Of a DNA stretch of 64,000 nucleotides, positions 43,016 through 58,000 are shown piece by piece. The stretch's first letter is position 1; the number at the start of each line of letters is the position of its first letter. The stretch is from Marinobacterium_D sp050908845 (GTDB taxonomy: Bacteria; Pseudomonadota; Gammaproteobacteria; Pseudomonadales; Balneatricaceae): contig NZ_CP194171.1 in NCBI RefSeq assembly GCF_050908845.1, positions 1,612,001 through 1,676,000 of the forward strand. The letters are read 5' to 3'. The notes beneath the pieces are model-generated. The model had not been told where the DNA came from. It saw only the letters and a list, made by a program, of their open reading frames with translations, and did not search any database. The position numbers were made by a program, and so were the translations under genes.

Positions 43016-46000
43016 ATGGCTCATCCGTTCGGTATGCAGAAAGAGTCTGCAAAGGGTAACCGGTTTTTTAGCAACGTCATCCCGGCTTTCAAGCCGAAAT
43101 TCCGGTCCGATTCATTTCCTACTCTGTCCTGGCTGGCAGGGCGAACCCGACACCAGTTTTTCAGCCGTAGCGGTCGGGGCAGCAACCGTGTCCAGCGAAA
43201 ATCCTGGATAAACCGCTTCAAGCGTCCCGTTTCAGTATCCGCCGTTAAACTCGAAGCGATCGAACCGCGCTATCTGCTGTCCGCTGATCTTATTCCGCTC
43301 AGCGCCGAGATGACCGGCACCGATGGCGATGCCTTCACCCTCAGTTACGACGATCAGACCCAGCTCTACAAGATCTACGATGATGATACCGGTGAGCTGG
43401 TCAATGAACGGGCGCTGCAGCAAACCAGCGAAATTCGCATAACCGGCAGCAGTGGCTCCGACCGCCTGACCATCGATGTATCCGACGGCTTCATGAATGG
43501 CTTGCCGATCTATTTTGACGGTGATGGCGGCGAGGACTCGTTGATATTGACGGGCTCGGGACTGGATCAGTCGGTGTTGAGGGCATTGACTGAAACCAGT
43601 GGTGTGGTTGCTCAAACGGCCGGTCTTGAAACCGGCCTGATCAGTTTTAGTGGGGTCGAATCGGTTGAGGACAGCACCAGTGTCGTCGTGCGAGCCTTCG
43701 TCAACGATACCGGGGCCGGTCAGGCGATCCGCATCTGGGATTCTGCCGCCAACGATGACTTTGTCGATATCGACGCCGCGGGCACCTCCGCATTCGGCAG
43801 CTACCGTCTGGGGCTGGCGGGTGACATAGACCTGGAAGGTTCCGCCGCCAACGACACCTTCTACATCGATGCCGTGGATGCCGGTGCGGCAGGGCTGATC
43901 AATATTCTCGGCAAAGGGGGGATGGATACGCTGGTCGGCCCGTCCGAGAACACCACCTGGACCATCGATGGCGCCGATGCCGGTAATGTGGCCGGTGTAT
44001 TCTTTGACTCCATCGAAAACCTGCAGGGCCAGGCCGATAACGAGGATTACTTTATCGTTACCGCCACCGGCTCGCTGACTGGTGTGCTGGATGGCGGCGA
44101 GGGTGGTTTTGACAGTATGGAGCTGTCAGGCGGTATCTATGACAGCGTCAGCTATACCGCCTTCGATGCCCATTCGGGAACCATGGAGCGAGATGGCGAT
44201 ATCCTGTTCTATGCGGGGCTGGAACCGATCACTGTCGGTGGGACTGCCAGTGATGTGATGGTGGACCTGTCAGCAGCATCTGACGAGGCAACAGTCACGC
44301 AAAGTGGCGGAAGAGTCTATATCGATTCGTTGGGCACCTTCGAAAGTGTTGACTTCGCTACACCAACAAACAGCCTCACCATAAACATGGGGGCTGATGA
44401 CGGCGTTTTCCCGAATCTTGATGACTATGTGGGCGATATCTCGCTTGACCTGGGTTTCCTGGATCCAATTGCGTATGTACAGGGCGATATTCTTACCGTC
44501 GAAGGAGCGGTGAACCTCGGTGCCGCAAGCTTTACCGTCAACGGAGACGCGGGATTAGACCACGTCATCTTCGATGGTGCCACCAACGCAGACTTCACAG
44601 CAGGCATCATCGACATCAATACTGAACAGATCACTGTGGAGGAAGGGGCCTCGGTCACAGGTACATCGGTCGAATTTGATGCTTATGCCAGCGGTAACGG
44701 ATTGATACCGGTTGAGCTGAGCGAAGGTGTAATCCTTGCGGCTCCCCATGCCGAAATCGAAGTCCTTGGCTCGGTAGTCGCTTCAGCCGGTGATGTCGCG
44801 CTGTCGTCTACTGCATTCACCGATATTACTGCCTCTTCTTTTGATCTTGGACCTATAGGTGGCGCGCTTGTGGTTGCGCTGCCTAAAGCGTTGGTAACAC
44901 TTGGCGATGCTGATAACGCTTTGGCGGCTGGTAGCCTGTCCGCAACGGGCGCGGTCGATATCGATACCCTGGTGGATTTCACCATTATTGCGGACGATGC
45001 TGCTGATAGCGACGATGATCAGGCAACGCTGGATGCAGCTATCGCCATTACCACCCTATTCACTGACTCTACTGTCGGTGTTTATGGCGACAGCAATATC
45101 AGTGCGGATGGCGCTTTAACGCTTAATGCCGCGACCGATATGGGGGTGACCAGCGAAGCGGATGGCTCGGCTGGCGACGCGGGTGCCTCTGTGGCAGTGA
45201 CGGTGGTCAATGCCGATACCGGGGTCTACGTTACCGGGAATAGTGGCATTGATGCTGCCTCGATTGATTTAGTTTCCGCACTTCTTGCAGATATAAAGAC
45301 CACAGCAACTTCGACCGCCGGAGGTGCTGAAGCAAACGGCGGCAGCAATGAGTCTGAAGAACAGCTTGCCGGCAATAATGCTGAAACCAGCGAAGGGTCT
45401 GTCAACTTTGCTGGCGCCGTAGTCGTTTCCGACTATCGCCCGACCACGACGACATCCATCAGTACAAGCGGTGCGATCACTTCTGCTGGCAGCCTGAATG
45501 TTGTCGCCATCAGCAACGACAGTGTTTACGCGTCCGCCAATGGCTCGAACACAGGCTCTGGCGCCACTGGCGTCGGCGTCGCGGTAGCGATCGGAATAGT
45601 TGATCCCACTGTCTCCAGCTCAATTACCGGCGGCAGCATTTCGGCAGCGGATGGGGTGGCCGTCTCTGCATTTATGGATGCCGATGATACGTTCTCGGTA
45701 GAGGCAACGTCAGGCAGTGGCGATTCTGCCCAGACCGGCGTAGCCGGCTCTCTGGCGATCCATACGGTGACCATCAGCGTCGAGGCCCTGGTTGGGGGAA
45801 CGGTAAATCTGATGGGATCGGATCTGGCCATAGACTCCGATTCTAATGTTCACATCATCACCAGCGCTATTCCGGATGAGGATGGCGTGACGGCGGAAAG
45901 CCTGGGTATAGGTGCGTCGGTTGCGCTTGCCATTGTCGATGTTCAAACCCGTGCCGTCGTCGATGACGGCGCTTTGCTTACTAACGGAGATGCGCTCTTT

Positions 46001-49000
46001 GTCAGTGCCCGCAGCACTCAGACGGTTGATACCACCGCTGTGGGTGGTGCCGAAGCGGCTGGATCATCGGCTACTGTCCTGACACCGGTTGTGGCGATCA
46101 CGATGCTGTTCAGCGATACCGAAGCTGCCATCGGCACCGGTGATCTGTTGACCTTTGCCGGTGATATCGATGTGGAGTCCAGCCTTACCAGTAATGCTTC
46201 AACCAAAGCCGAGGGGGATGCAGAAGGCGGTAATGCTGCAATAGGTGCATCCTTCGCTCTGACTATTGATGAGCAGTCCTCAATGGTGCGGCTGCTGCGT
46301 GATATCACCACCACCGGGGGAGCCCTGGCATTTGCATCCGCCGGCATCATGCGTTCCCGCACAGAAGCCAGCGCCAGTGCGGCTGGTGCTGCCGAAGAGG
46401 ACACCGGAGACGCGGCGGATGACGATCAGGTTAATCAGCAAAGCCAGGCTCAAACAGACTTCGCAAATGAACAGGCGACGGATCGCAGCGGCTCAGGATC
46501 CGGCACCACCACCGCACCTGATGCCTCGTCTGGAGATGGCTCCATGTCGGTGGCTGCCGGTATCGCCATCAATGTCCAGAATGCCGAGATAGGTACCGAG
46601 CTTGGCGACGCAGTCCAGATCACTGCCGATGACTCTGTCACCCTGCAGGCGCTGAGTAACGTGGATTCACATGCCATTGCCGATGGCAGTGCCGCCGATG
46701 GCGCCTCTGGCACTGTCGGTGCCGCGGTGGCGATCAACTATGCCGACGTGCAGACGACAGCAAGCACCGGCAACAGCACCATCACCAGTGATGGTCTGCT
46801 GGTGGAAGCAGGGATGGCCGAGGGTGAATTCGATCTGTCGGTTGACTCGCGCAAGGTCGTCGATGTCAGCGACGATACGATCTTCCTGGGCGATGCGGCA
46901 AACGACCTGACGGCGGGCGATGCGGTTATCTACCATAACGGCGGCGGCACTGACATCGAAGGTCTGACCGACGGCACTGCCTATTATGTAATCAAGGCCG
47001 AGGATGGCCGCATCAAGCTGGCCGAGACCGAGGCGGAAGCGATCCAGGCCGATCCGGAAGCGATCGATCTCACCAGTGTGGGCGCCGGTACGGGCCATAC
47101 ACTGACCGGTTCTTCCGACGGCGTTGCCGAGGACGGCGACGTCCTGGCCTTCAATCCTGACGACGACCTTTATCCGAAAGTGGTCGATATCGTCGATAAT
47201 TCGATCCTGTTGGGCGATGCCGCTGAAGATCTGTCGACCGGCGATGCGGTTATCTACCATAACAATAGCGGCACTGACATCGAAGGCCTGACCGACGGCG
47301 ACACCTATTATGTGATTCAGGGTGAAGACGGCCGCATCAAGTTGGCTGATAGCGAGGCGCATGCGACGCAGCCCGATCCGGAAGCCATCGATCTCACCAG
47401 CGTCGGTGCTGGTACTGGCCATACACTGACCGTTTCCTCCGACGGCGTTGCCGAGGACGGAACCGTCATGACCTTCGATCCGGCGCAGGATCTGTTCCTG
47501 CTGACCTCCGATCAGGTCGACTTCCTGCGCACCGGCGATGAAGTGGTTTATCAAAACGGCGGTGGTGGCGATATCGGCGGACTGACCGGCGGCACGACCT
47601 ATTACGCGGTTGTCGAGGACGGCAAGCTGTCGCTGGCCGAAAGCCGCGACGAGGCGTTCGACGGCGAGACTATCGAACTTACCAGCCCCGGCGGCGGCGA
47701 TCATACCCTGATCGAAACCACCAGCCGGGCCGCAGCAGATGCCACCTCCGGAGCGAGCGCCGGCAATCTTGGCATCGCTGGCTCAATCGCCATTAACGTG
47801 GCGGAGATTAACGCCAGCGCAAGCCTCGGCGAGGGCTCGACGCTGAATATGCAGGATGGTGATGATGGTGATTCTGACGTCGGCATCCTGGCCGCGACTG
47901 CAACTTCCGATACCTTCGCCGGTGCCGATGCCGGCGCGCAACAGTCCGACGCCGGCAATATCGGTGTTGGTGCTTCCTTCGCGCTGAACATAGCGGATAA
48001 CAGTACTGACGCAGCCCTTGCCGGTACGGCCCTGGTGAATGGCGCCAATGATATCCTGATCGACGCAGACGGTACCTACGGTATGCGTACCGATGTCGAA
48101 GGCGGCGCCGAGGGGGGGACAGCGGTTTCGCCTGTCGTTGCCATCTCCGTTGCGAAGAATGACACCCTCGCTTCAGTAGCTGAGGGTACGGCTCTTACAA
48201 TTACCGGCGATCTGACGGTACACGCCCTCCATGTTGCCGAGACGGTCACCACAGCCAAGGGCGATACCACCGGCTCTAGCGCGGCCATCGGCATATCGTT
48301 CGGGCTAACAGTTGCCGAGGATTCGGTATCTGCAACCCTGCTGCGTAGTCTGACCTCCAGCGGCGGCGGTTTATTCCTTCTGGCACAGGGAGCTGCTGCA
48401 TCACGCACCGAAGCTGAGGCTTCGGCTGCGGGGGCGGAAGAAGAGGATGAAGGAAGCGCAGCCGACGACAATGGCGTAAACGACGCCTCACAGAGCCAGC
48501 TCAACACCGCCAACACTCAGACTGCGTCCCGTACCTCTGAAGGTTCAGGCACAGAGACGACATCAGCGCCGGATGCAGAGACTGCAGACGGTCCAATAGC
48601 TGTGGCTGCGGCGATCAGTCTGAATATCGGCTCTCTGGATGTCAGCTCGAAGATTGATGGCGTTACTGTCAATGCGGACGGCGAGGTGTCCAGTGTTGCC
48701 GAAGGTAACTTCGATGCCGGCGCAGAAGCCAGCGGGGAGGCCGCGGATGGCGGTTCCGGTTCGGTGGGCGCTGCAGTGGCTCTTAACTTTGCCAATGGTA
48801 CCGTCGACTCCACTGTTACCGATGCAAGCATCACGTCGGACGGACTCAACATCACCGCGTTGATGTTTGAGCGCGACGAAGATGCCATGCATGATTTCTA
48901 TGCCAAGTCGACTTCAGGTGCCAGCGGTGGTGACCTGGGTGTCGCCGGTTCCTTCGCGCTCAATCTTTCTGATATTCAGACGAAGGCTTCGCTTGGTGAC

Positions 49001-52000
49001 GGTTCAACAGAGGTGACCGCGAATATGTCTGGCGGGTCGGTGACCATCATGGCCGACTCGAACACCGGTAGCCTGGCATCGGCTGAAGCAGCTCAGGAAA
49101 AGGGTGAAGCCGACGAAGAGCAAACCTCCGAATCAAATGGCGAGGGCAGTCAAACAGAGCAGTCATCGCAAACCGGCGACACCATCGGTGTTGGTGCCTC
49201 CGTTGCGGTCAACGCAGCCGATACCACCACCTCTGCAACCGTTGCCAACCTGGCAACAGTGTCCAGCATCGACGAGCTGGCCCTTACTGCAAATGCGGAG
49301 CATGAAGCCAATGCCAATGTTATCGGTGGCTCCGAGGGGGGGACTGCGGTCACCCCGGTGGTTGCTATTGCGGTTATCCAGAACAGTGTAACGGCTCTGA
49401 TCGATGATACGGCTGTTATAAGCGGCTCAGGCGATGTTTCCGTTTCAGCCTCCCTGCAGGCTGATACCGCCACCGATGCCGAAGGCAGCGCCGACGCCAC
49501 CAAGGCAGCGATTGGTGCCTCTTTGGCCCTGACTATTGCCGAAGATAGCGTGCTTGCCCGCATCGCGGGTGAGGTCACCACCTCTGCCGGTGGCGTGACC
49601 GTGTTGTCGCGTGCGCTCACTTCCAGCCAGTCCTCCGCAACGGCTAGTGCCACCGGCGAGAAGGAAGATGGGGCGGAAGGTACTGAAGAAAACGGCGTTC
49701 AGAACCAGACCGACAGTCAGGTTGGACATGCCAACAGCACCGGTGGTACTGAGGAGTCTTCGCCCGATACGTCGACCTCAAGCGGATCTTTGAGCGTCGC
49801 CGCTGCAATCTCTATCAATATTTCCAATAGCTCTTCCGTTGCCGAGATTGCAGGGCAGGGTGATGCCGCAAATGTCGTAGCGGACGATTCGGTCAGCGTT
49901 AGAAGCGAGTCCAACGCCGATGCGGCTGCGCTGGCCGACGGCCGTGCCGCCAGTAACAGTGCCAGCGATACCAATATCGGGGCTGCAGTAGGCGTAAACG
50001 TCTCCAATATCAACAACAAGGCAACTATTACGGACGCCAGCGTTGAAGGTGATGGAGTATCCGCAGAAGCGGTGATGGCCGAACGCGAATACGACTTTGA
50101 GGTTACCGAGAAACAGGTCGTCAACGTAGACGACGATACGATCTATGTAGGCGAGCTTGAAGATCCTTTTACCACCGGTGAGGAGGTTGTCTACAGTGAT
50201 GGCGGTGGCACCGCTATCGATGGACTGAGCGACAGCGAAACCTACTACGTGATCGTCGGTGATGATGGCTTTATCAAGCTTGCCGCCAGCGCAGATGACG
50301 CCAACGACGGCAAGGCTATCGATCTCAGCGATCAGGGACTCGGCGGTGCGCATGAGCTGGACCGCTCAGCGGCCGGGTTTGACGCTTTTACCTTTAACCC
50401 TGCTGAAAGCCGTTTTGAAATTGATTTTGATGACACTAACGGACTCACCACCGGCGATGCGGTGCGCTACGAGGTTGGGCCCGCCAGCACAGCCATCACG
50501 CCGCTGGCTGATGACACCACTTACTACGCCATCATCGAGGATGGCCAACTGAAGCTGGCCGAAAGTTATGAAAAGGCGCTGGTTGGTGATGCCATCGAGC
50601 TGATTGACGCAGGCACAGGTGCTAACCATGCCCTGATCAACGCCAGTCATGGTGCAAATGTGGATGCACGCTCTGGTGCTGCTGGCGGTAAGACCGGTGT
50701 GGCCGGTTCTGTCGCCGTCAATATCGCCAGGGGTGAGACCCTGGCGTCCTTCGGCGAGGATGCCGAGGATGCTGATAACGTCGTCATTGTTATCAATGAT
50801 GCCGATAACGACGGCAACAGCGATGTTGGCGCCTCAAGTATTCACGCAGAAGCGACCACATATACGCTGACACGTGCCTTGCCGGGAACAGCGGCTACCG
50901 GATCAACGACCGGTGTTGGTCTTTCCTTCGCCATCGCCTACGCAGCGCATGATACCTCTGCGCAGATCAATAGCTTGGCGACTGTGACCGGTGCCAATGA
51001 TCTTGGCGTTGACGCGGATAGCAGTCACCGAACAGTGACTCTGGCCCAGGCGGGTGCCGCATCGAGTGGCGGTACCTCGGTGGGTGGATCACTCGCTCTT
51101 GGTATCTCTGACAACACCACCAATGCCAAAGTATTGGATGGGGCTGCTCTTGATGTAAGTGGTGACCTCTCGATCACTGCCGATGCCGGCCTGGTTATGG
51201 CAACCGAAGCCAATGCCGAGGTTGATGGCGGTCAGACGGGGGTTGGCATAGCGCTGTCATTGGGTTGGGTTGAGGACGACACCACCGCATCGCTGGCGCG
51301 CGATGTCTCAACCGGTGAATCTACGGCCAACGACGTCAAAGTCGAGGCCGGTAGCCTGATCACTGCGACAGCACTGTCGACCGGCAGTGCTACTGGCTCG
51401 AAACCCAAATCCAGCGGCGGCAGTACCGCTCAGGAAGAGACCTCAAGTCAGACCAGCTTCGTCAATACGCGCACCAACAGTTCGCTGACGGAGCCCACAC
51501 CGCAAACCGATGTGGCACGGGCGAATCAGCAATCTCAGAATCAAACAAGCAATCCGGGTGGTCAGGGCGGAAATGCCCAGCAGTCCAGCACTCAGACCTC
51601 CGGTAGTGTATTGCGGGTAGCCGGATCCCTGGCCGGTTCGGTAATCGTTTCAGATGTAAGTGCCGAGATCGCCGATGGGGTCACCATCGATGCTGAGGGC
51701 GATCTCGTCGTTAAGGCAATCAGTGATGCGGACTCCCAGACCGAGGCGATCAGTCTCGCGTTTACCGACACCTCCGCCGATACTGTCAGTGCTGCAGTGG
51801 CATTCAATGTTGCGTTGATGGAAACCACCGCACGTCTCGGTAATGGCTCCACCACGGCTGGATCGGTCAGGGTGGAGGCCGGTACCACCGACGGCGAGTT
51901 CAACGAATTCAAGACCCTGGCGCTGGCCGGTAGTGGCGCGGTTCAAACCGGCAGCGGTAGCGGCAGTAGCAATGGCGGAACCGGTAGCTCCGGTGATAAC

Positions 52001-55000
52001 GCGGATTATGGTATCGCCGGTGCAGTAGGCATAAATGTCATCGGTTCGGCGGCTGACCCCAACACCGTGAGCGCCATTATTGCTGACGATGCGGAATTGA
52101 CGGCACTCAGCGGTGATGTGGACGTTTTGGCGCGTCAGAATATCGGTATCCAGAACATAGCAGGCGGCGGTGCCCTGGCGTTCGGCACCACTGGCGGTGG
52201 CGGCGGTGGTGGTAATGGTAGCGATACAACCGTCGGTGCTGCGGTCGGCGTGAACTTCGTGGATACCGAGACATTTGCCAGCATCGGCGCGGGAGCAACC
52301 GTTGATGCCGACAGCGGTCTTGGTACCGGCAGAAGTGTCAACGTGTCGGCCCAGACCTCGATAGTACCCCTGGAAATTATTTCCCCGTTTATTGACGATG
52401 CGTCGACCGGCATCGATATCACTACCCTGGTGATCGGTGCAGCTATAGGTTCGGGCGGTGATGCGGGAGCAGGCTCCGCAGCAATCAATATCTTTACACC
52501 GGTCACCCGCGCCAGCATCGGTGCAGGGGCTCAGGTTACCGCTGATGAGGATGTATCAGTCGTTGCCGGGGACAGCACTCATATCATCGATTTTGCCGGT
52601 GCTCTGGCCATCGCCCTCGGTACCCAGAAAGAGGGCGCCGGGGTCGGTGTCGGCCTTGATGTGACGGTGGTGACCAAGACGACTGAAGCGATCATTTCAG
52701 CCTCAGACGATGTGGACGTTCCAACACTCGTCGATGCCGGCGGCAACATCATCGTTGAGGCCGATGGTCAGGAGGAGTTCTTCCAACTGACGGTTAACGC
52801 CGGGGCGGGTGACAGTACCTCCGGTGCCGGCGGACTTAACGTGCTGGTTAATCTGACCGATACCCGTGCGCTGGTTGGCAGGGATCCGAATGCAGATGAG
52901 GTAGAAGCTGGCACAGCAAATATCGATGCAGACGGCAGCGTTGTCGTCGCCGCCAACAGTAAGACCACCATCGACAGTGCTGCGGGTATTCTGGGCCTGT
53001 CATTCGGCGGCGGCAGCTCGGTGGGTATCAGCGTTGGCGTTCTCGTCGATATCGACAACACGCTGGCGATCGTTGGAGATGGAGCCGATATTCGTGCTGG
53101 CGGTAACGGCACTGCGGTCGACGTAAGGGATGGCATTTTCGACGGCGATGGTGATCAGGGCAGCGAATCTATCCGAGGTCTGGCGGTTACCGCGACCAGT
53201 TACGAGAATGTGCTCTTGGTGGCCGTGGCGGCCTCCGGTTCTCTCGGTTCGGACAACAGCGGTAACAGCGGCGGATCCGGCGGCAGTAGTTCCGATGGCG
53301 GCACCCAGGTCGGCATCGCCGCCTCGGTGGGCGTTGCGGTGCTCAAGGGGGCAACCCAGGCCACCCTGGGTGTCGATGCCGACGTTAACGAAGTTAACAC
53401 GGATCCCAATGACGACCAGGGTATCCTGCTGCGCGGTGCGGATGAAACCAACCTCACCAATGTGACGGGCGGCTTGGCTATTACCGTGGGCGGTGATGCC
53501 GGAGTTACCGGGTCGGTTACCGTCAACGAGGTCGACAATTTTGTCTGGGCGCGGGCGCTTGGCGAGAACACCCTGAACGCTGCTGACGGAGGTGTTCGCC
53601 TCGACACGGATGCGAAAGTCGATATCGACGCGGTTACTATCGCGGTAGCCGGCGTGATCGACACCGGATCCTCCAGCAACAATAACCAGTCGAGCTCGGT
53701 GGTTTTCGCCGGCGCTGGCGCGGTGACTGTCAACATCGTCGAGACCGCATCGCGCGCCGAGATCGGTGCCAACAGTACAGTTTCCACGACGGGGGCCGTT
53801 GCCCTAACCGCCGATGATAACTCCAGCATCACCGCCGATGCCGGTGGTGTGGCTATAACAATCACCAGTGGTGACGGCACCACAGCCGGCTCTGTCGGCG
53901 CCTCAGTGGCAGTTAACGATCTTACGCAGACCATCAGTGCCAAAGCGACAGATACCGGCATAACCTCCGGAAACTTCAGCGCCGCTGCCAATAATAATGC
54001 CGAGATCAATGCGCTGACCATTGCCGGTTCCGCAGCGGTATCCACCAGCGGTGGCGATGCTTTCGGCGGGGCTGGCTCGGGTTCCGGCAACTTTATCTCC
54101 GCAACCACCGAAGCCGGAATCATGAACCCCTCGGGCATCAAGGTGCTGAACGCCAGTGGCAGCATCACAGTCCTGGCCAGTGATACAAGCAGCATCGATG
54201 CCGACGCTGGCTCCGGCGCGTTGGCGGTGTCCACGGGCGACAATGGCAGCCTGGGGTCTATCGCTGTCGGTGCTGCGGCCGCTGAGAACCATATCACTCG
54301 TACCGTCACCGCGGAGCTGCAGAATGTCAGCGCCATCGGCTTGGACGACGATGACGATCCGATCACTACCGATGTTACCGTGAGTGCCACGGCTGGCGGC
54401 ATTATCGATGCATTTACCCTCGGTATCGCCGGTGCACTGACCAACAGCGGCACCCTGGCTCTGACGGGTGCCGGTTCAGGCTCTGGCAACTTCATCTCAT
54501 CCGAGACCAAAGCAGTTATCGACCCGAGCAGCTTCAACATCTCGGGTGACATGACGCTGACTGCCACCGATACGGCAGATATCACGGCCACTGCAGGTGC
54601 TGCTGCGGTCTCTGTCGCGGTATCCAACGACGGCACTAATGTAGGTGTAGCCCTCGGCTTTGCGGTTGCAGTTAACGAGATTGACTCCTCCGCCGAAGCG
54701 CTTCTGTCGTCAACCAGCGTGACTGCCGACGGTGCGCTCAGTGTCACCGCCGAGACCGGTTCTACCATTGACGCGCTGGCATTTGGTATTGCTCTGTCAC
54801 TGTCCCAGTCCAGCAGTTCCAGCTCGATCAGCGCCGCTGCTACGGGCGCCCTGACCTTTAACACGATCACCAGTTCGGCTGTTGCCGAGATAGAGGATAT
54901 CGCTGACACCGATGCCAGCATTAGCGTTGGAGGCAATCTGATTCTGGGCGCGACCGACAATTCGGAAATCACCGCTGATGCTGCTGCTGCCGCATTCAGC

Positions 55001-58000
55001 CTCTCAATCAGCTCAAGCAGTACCTCGGTGTCCGGTGATATCGGTGTGGCCTATGCCGACAACGATATCGAAAATACCGCCCGCGCGGCGATCAACGACA
55101 TACAGGTGACCAGCGAAGCGGGTAGCGCCGAGCTGACAGCACTTTCCAATGCCACCATCGATGCCCTGGCGGTTTCCGCATCCCTGGGCATTGGCACCTC
55201 CTCCGGTGGTACGTCGGCCACTTTCTCAGCCGACGTTTCGCTGGCGCGCAACGATATCGATAACACTGTCGAAGCCGTTATCGAAGGCGGCGCCAGCCTC
55301 ACCGCTGACAGTGTCAGTGTCAGCGACAGCGTCAGCCTTTCGGCCACCGACAATACAACGATAACGGCGGATATCGTTGCCGCCTCGATCAGTGTCAGCT
55401 CCAGCAGTGGCGGTAGCGGCGGTGGATTGAGCATTACCGCCACCGACGCCAAGAACTATGTCGACAACACCACCAGGGCTGTGGTTGACGGTTCAACTGT
55501 GACCACGGACAACTTCACCGCCGATGCTGAATCCACCGCTACCATCAGTACCAATGCGGTCTCTGCGGCGATTACTGTGGCCAACAGTGGCTCCTACGCC
55601 CTGAATGGCACAGGTACGGGCGCCGGTGCCCTTAACGACATAGGCAATAGCATTGACGCTGGGGCGATCAATGGCTCGACACTGACTCTCGGTGGCTATG
55701 CGGATATCGATGCCACCAACAGCGCGACGATTAACGCCAATGTGGTCGCCGCATCCGCTGCGATCACCAGCGGCAGCAGCGGCTCCATCGGTCTTACTGT
55801 TACCGTAGCCACGGCCGATAACATCATCGACACAGAGACCAGGGCCAGGGTCGATGGCAGCACGCTGTTGGTCGACGGTGAGGTGAACATCAATGCTGAT
55901 TCCGCCGGTACCATCGATGTGCTCGGGCTTGCTGCCACGTTGAATATCACCGCGAGCAGCAGCGGTACCATTACTGTCGGCGCCTCCGTTACCGTGGCGG
56001 TGGTACAGAATAGCGTTAACGGCCTGGTTGAGTCGGTAATCCGCAATAGCACAACGCCGGAGGATGAATCCGTCGGCAGTGTAGTGATCAGTGCCAGCAA
56101 CACCACCATGATCGATGCCACCTCTGGTTCGGTGGCAGTAGGCATCACGGCCTCCAACGGTACTATCTCGTTCGGCGCTGATGTGAGTGCTGCAGCGGCC
56201 ACCAATGAAATTGGCACCAGTGTTACTGCCGGAATTCTCGCCTCGACCATCGTGACCGGCGGCAGCGTCGATATCGATCTGAACTCTTCGGTTGATGCCA
56301 GCGTTACAGCCTTCGCTGCCAGCGTCAGCATCGGTGCTTCCGGTAACATTTCCGGCACTATCGCGGGAGCAGGTGCTGGTGCCAGCAACAACCACACTGG
56401 CGAGTCACGCGCAGTGATCGAAAACAGCACGGTCACGGCCACCGGTGCTGTCACTATCGATGCCATTGATGAAACTGAACTCAATGCCACGGTTGTGGCC
56501 GCCAGCGTTGCCGTATCGGTCGGTAGCTCGGCTTCGTTCGCGATAGGGGTTTCGATTATTGCAGCCCTTAACGAGTCCTCCGGTCTGACCGAGGCAGGTA
56601 TTTATGGATCTACGGTCAGCGGCTCCTCGGTGTCGGTTACCGCAGATGCAGAGACCAGCATCACCTCCACAGGTGTGGCGGCCAGTGTCTCCGCTTCCAG
56701 CGGTGATATCTCTTTCTCCTTTGCTGGCTCGGGTGCCGGTGCCGCAAACGATCTCAGTAACACCGTAGCTGCGGTAATTTCGGCCAGCACCGTCACCGGT
56801 ACCGGTGGTATCTCTGTTCATGCCGAGGACAGTTCAGACATCACCTCCACTGTTGTCGCCGCCTCGGTCGGTCTGGCAATCAGCAGTGGCGGCTCTGCAT
56901 CTATTGCGGCTTCGGTCGCGGTGTCAGTGTCTCAGAATACCCTGAGGAGTGAGCTGCTTGCTGCCGTTGAAGAAAGTTCTGTCATCAACGCAGGTAACGG
57001 CCTGCTGAGTGTGACCGCACTCAACGATGCGGAAATCACGGCCACCGCTGTAGCAGCTTCGATATCCGCTGCCGGTGGTGGTGAAATTGCCATCGGTGCT
57101 TCGGGTTCCGGCAGTGATGTAGATAACCTGCTGCTTAACCGGGTCGAGGCGACCATTGATGCATCGACGGTCAACAGCGTGGGCGATGTCATTGTTACCG
57201 CGACCAACGATGCGACCCTTACCACGACCGCTGTATCGGCTTCGGTCGGCCTGTCGTTCGGTAACACCGCGGCGATCTCGGTGGCGATCTCTGCAGTGAC
57301 CGCGGATGTGGCGATGAGTGAAACCGTCGACGGCATCACGACCGAGGCGCTTACCTCCGCTAATATCACCGGCTCGACCATCACCGATCCGGGCGATGTC
57401 ACCGTACAGGCCTGGAATACCACTGATATCACCACCAGCGCGGTGGCGGCCAGTGTCAGTGCTTCAGCCTCGGCGGGTTCCTTCTCGCTCGGCGTGGGAG
57501 GGAGCGTAGTGGTTGCCACGGCGGCTGCCGGCGGCAACACCGAGGCGGTGATCGAAGATTCCACCCTCACTAGCGCGGGGGATGTGCTGGTGGAGGCGAT
57601 CGATATAAGCACCGTAGATACCACCTTCGTATCGGCGAGTGTGACGGTTTCGGCCTCGTCCAACGTTGCGATAGGTCTGGCGATCAGCGTGGGTACCGCG
57701 ACAACCAGCGTCAGTCATGATCTGCTGGCGTCGATTGATGGCTCAACTGTTGGCGCAGACGATATCACTCTCAATGCCGCCAACTTCATCGATGCCAATA
57801 CCGATGGTGATTTGGAGGATGTTGACGACAAGCGTGCCAGCGTAACCACCACGGGTATCTCGGCTGCGCTTTCGGTTTCCGCCAGTGGTGATTTCGCACT
57901 CTCCGGCGCCGGCAGCGGCGCAGATGTGACCACGGAAATGAACAACAGCATTGAGGCCTCTGTCACCAATGGCAGTGACCTGGACGCTGACACCCTGTCG

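Noticed and set aside
46855..47710. Regular direct repeats considered as a CRISPR array
   Set aside because: Repeats are about 324 bp, in frame and coding; there are no short repeat-spacer units or cas genes.
53200..54972. 590-codon open frame on the minus strand inside the giant gene, and dozens of similar ones from 44.4 to 64 kb
   Set aside because: They are mirror images of a GC-rich, Ala/Gly/Ser/Asp-rich coding repeat; their products are low-complexity Ala/Ser/Thr/Val/Pro sequences without ribosome sites.
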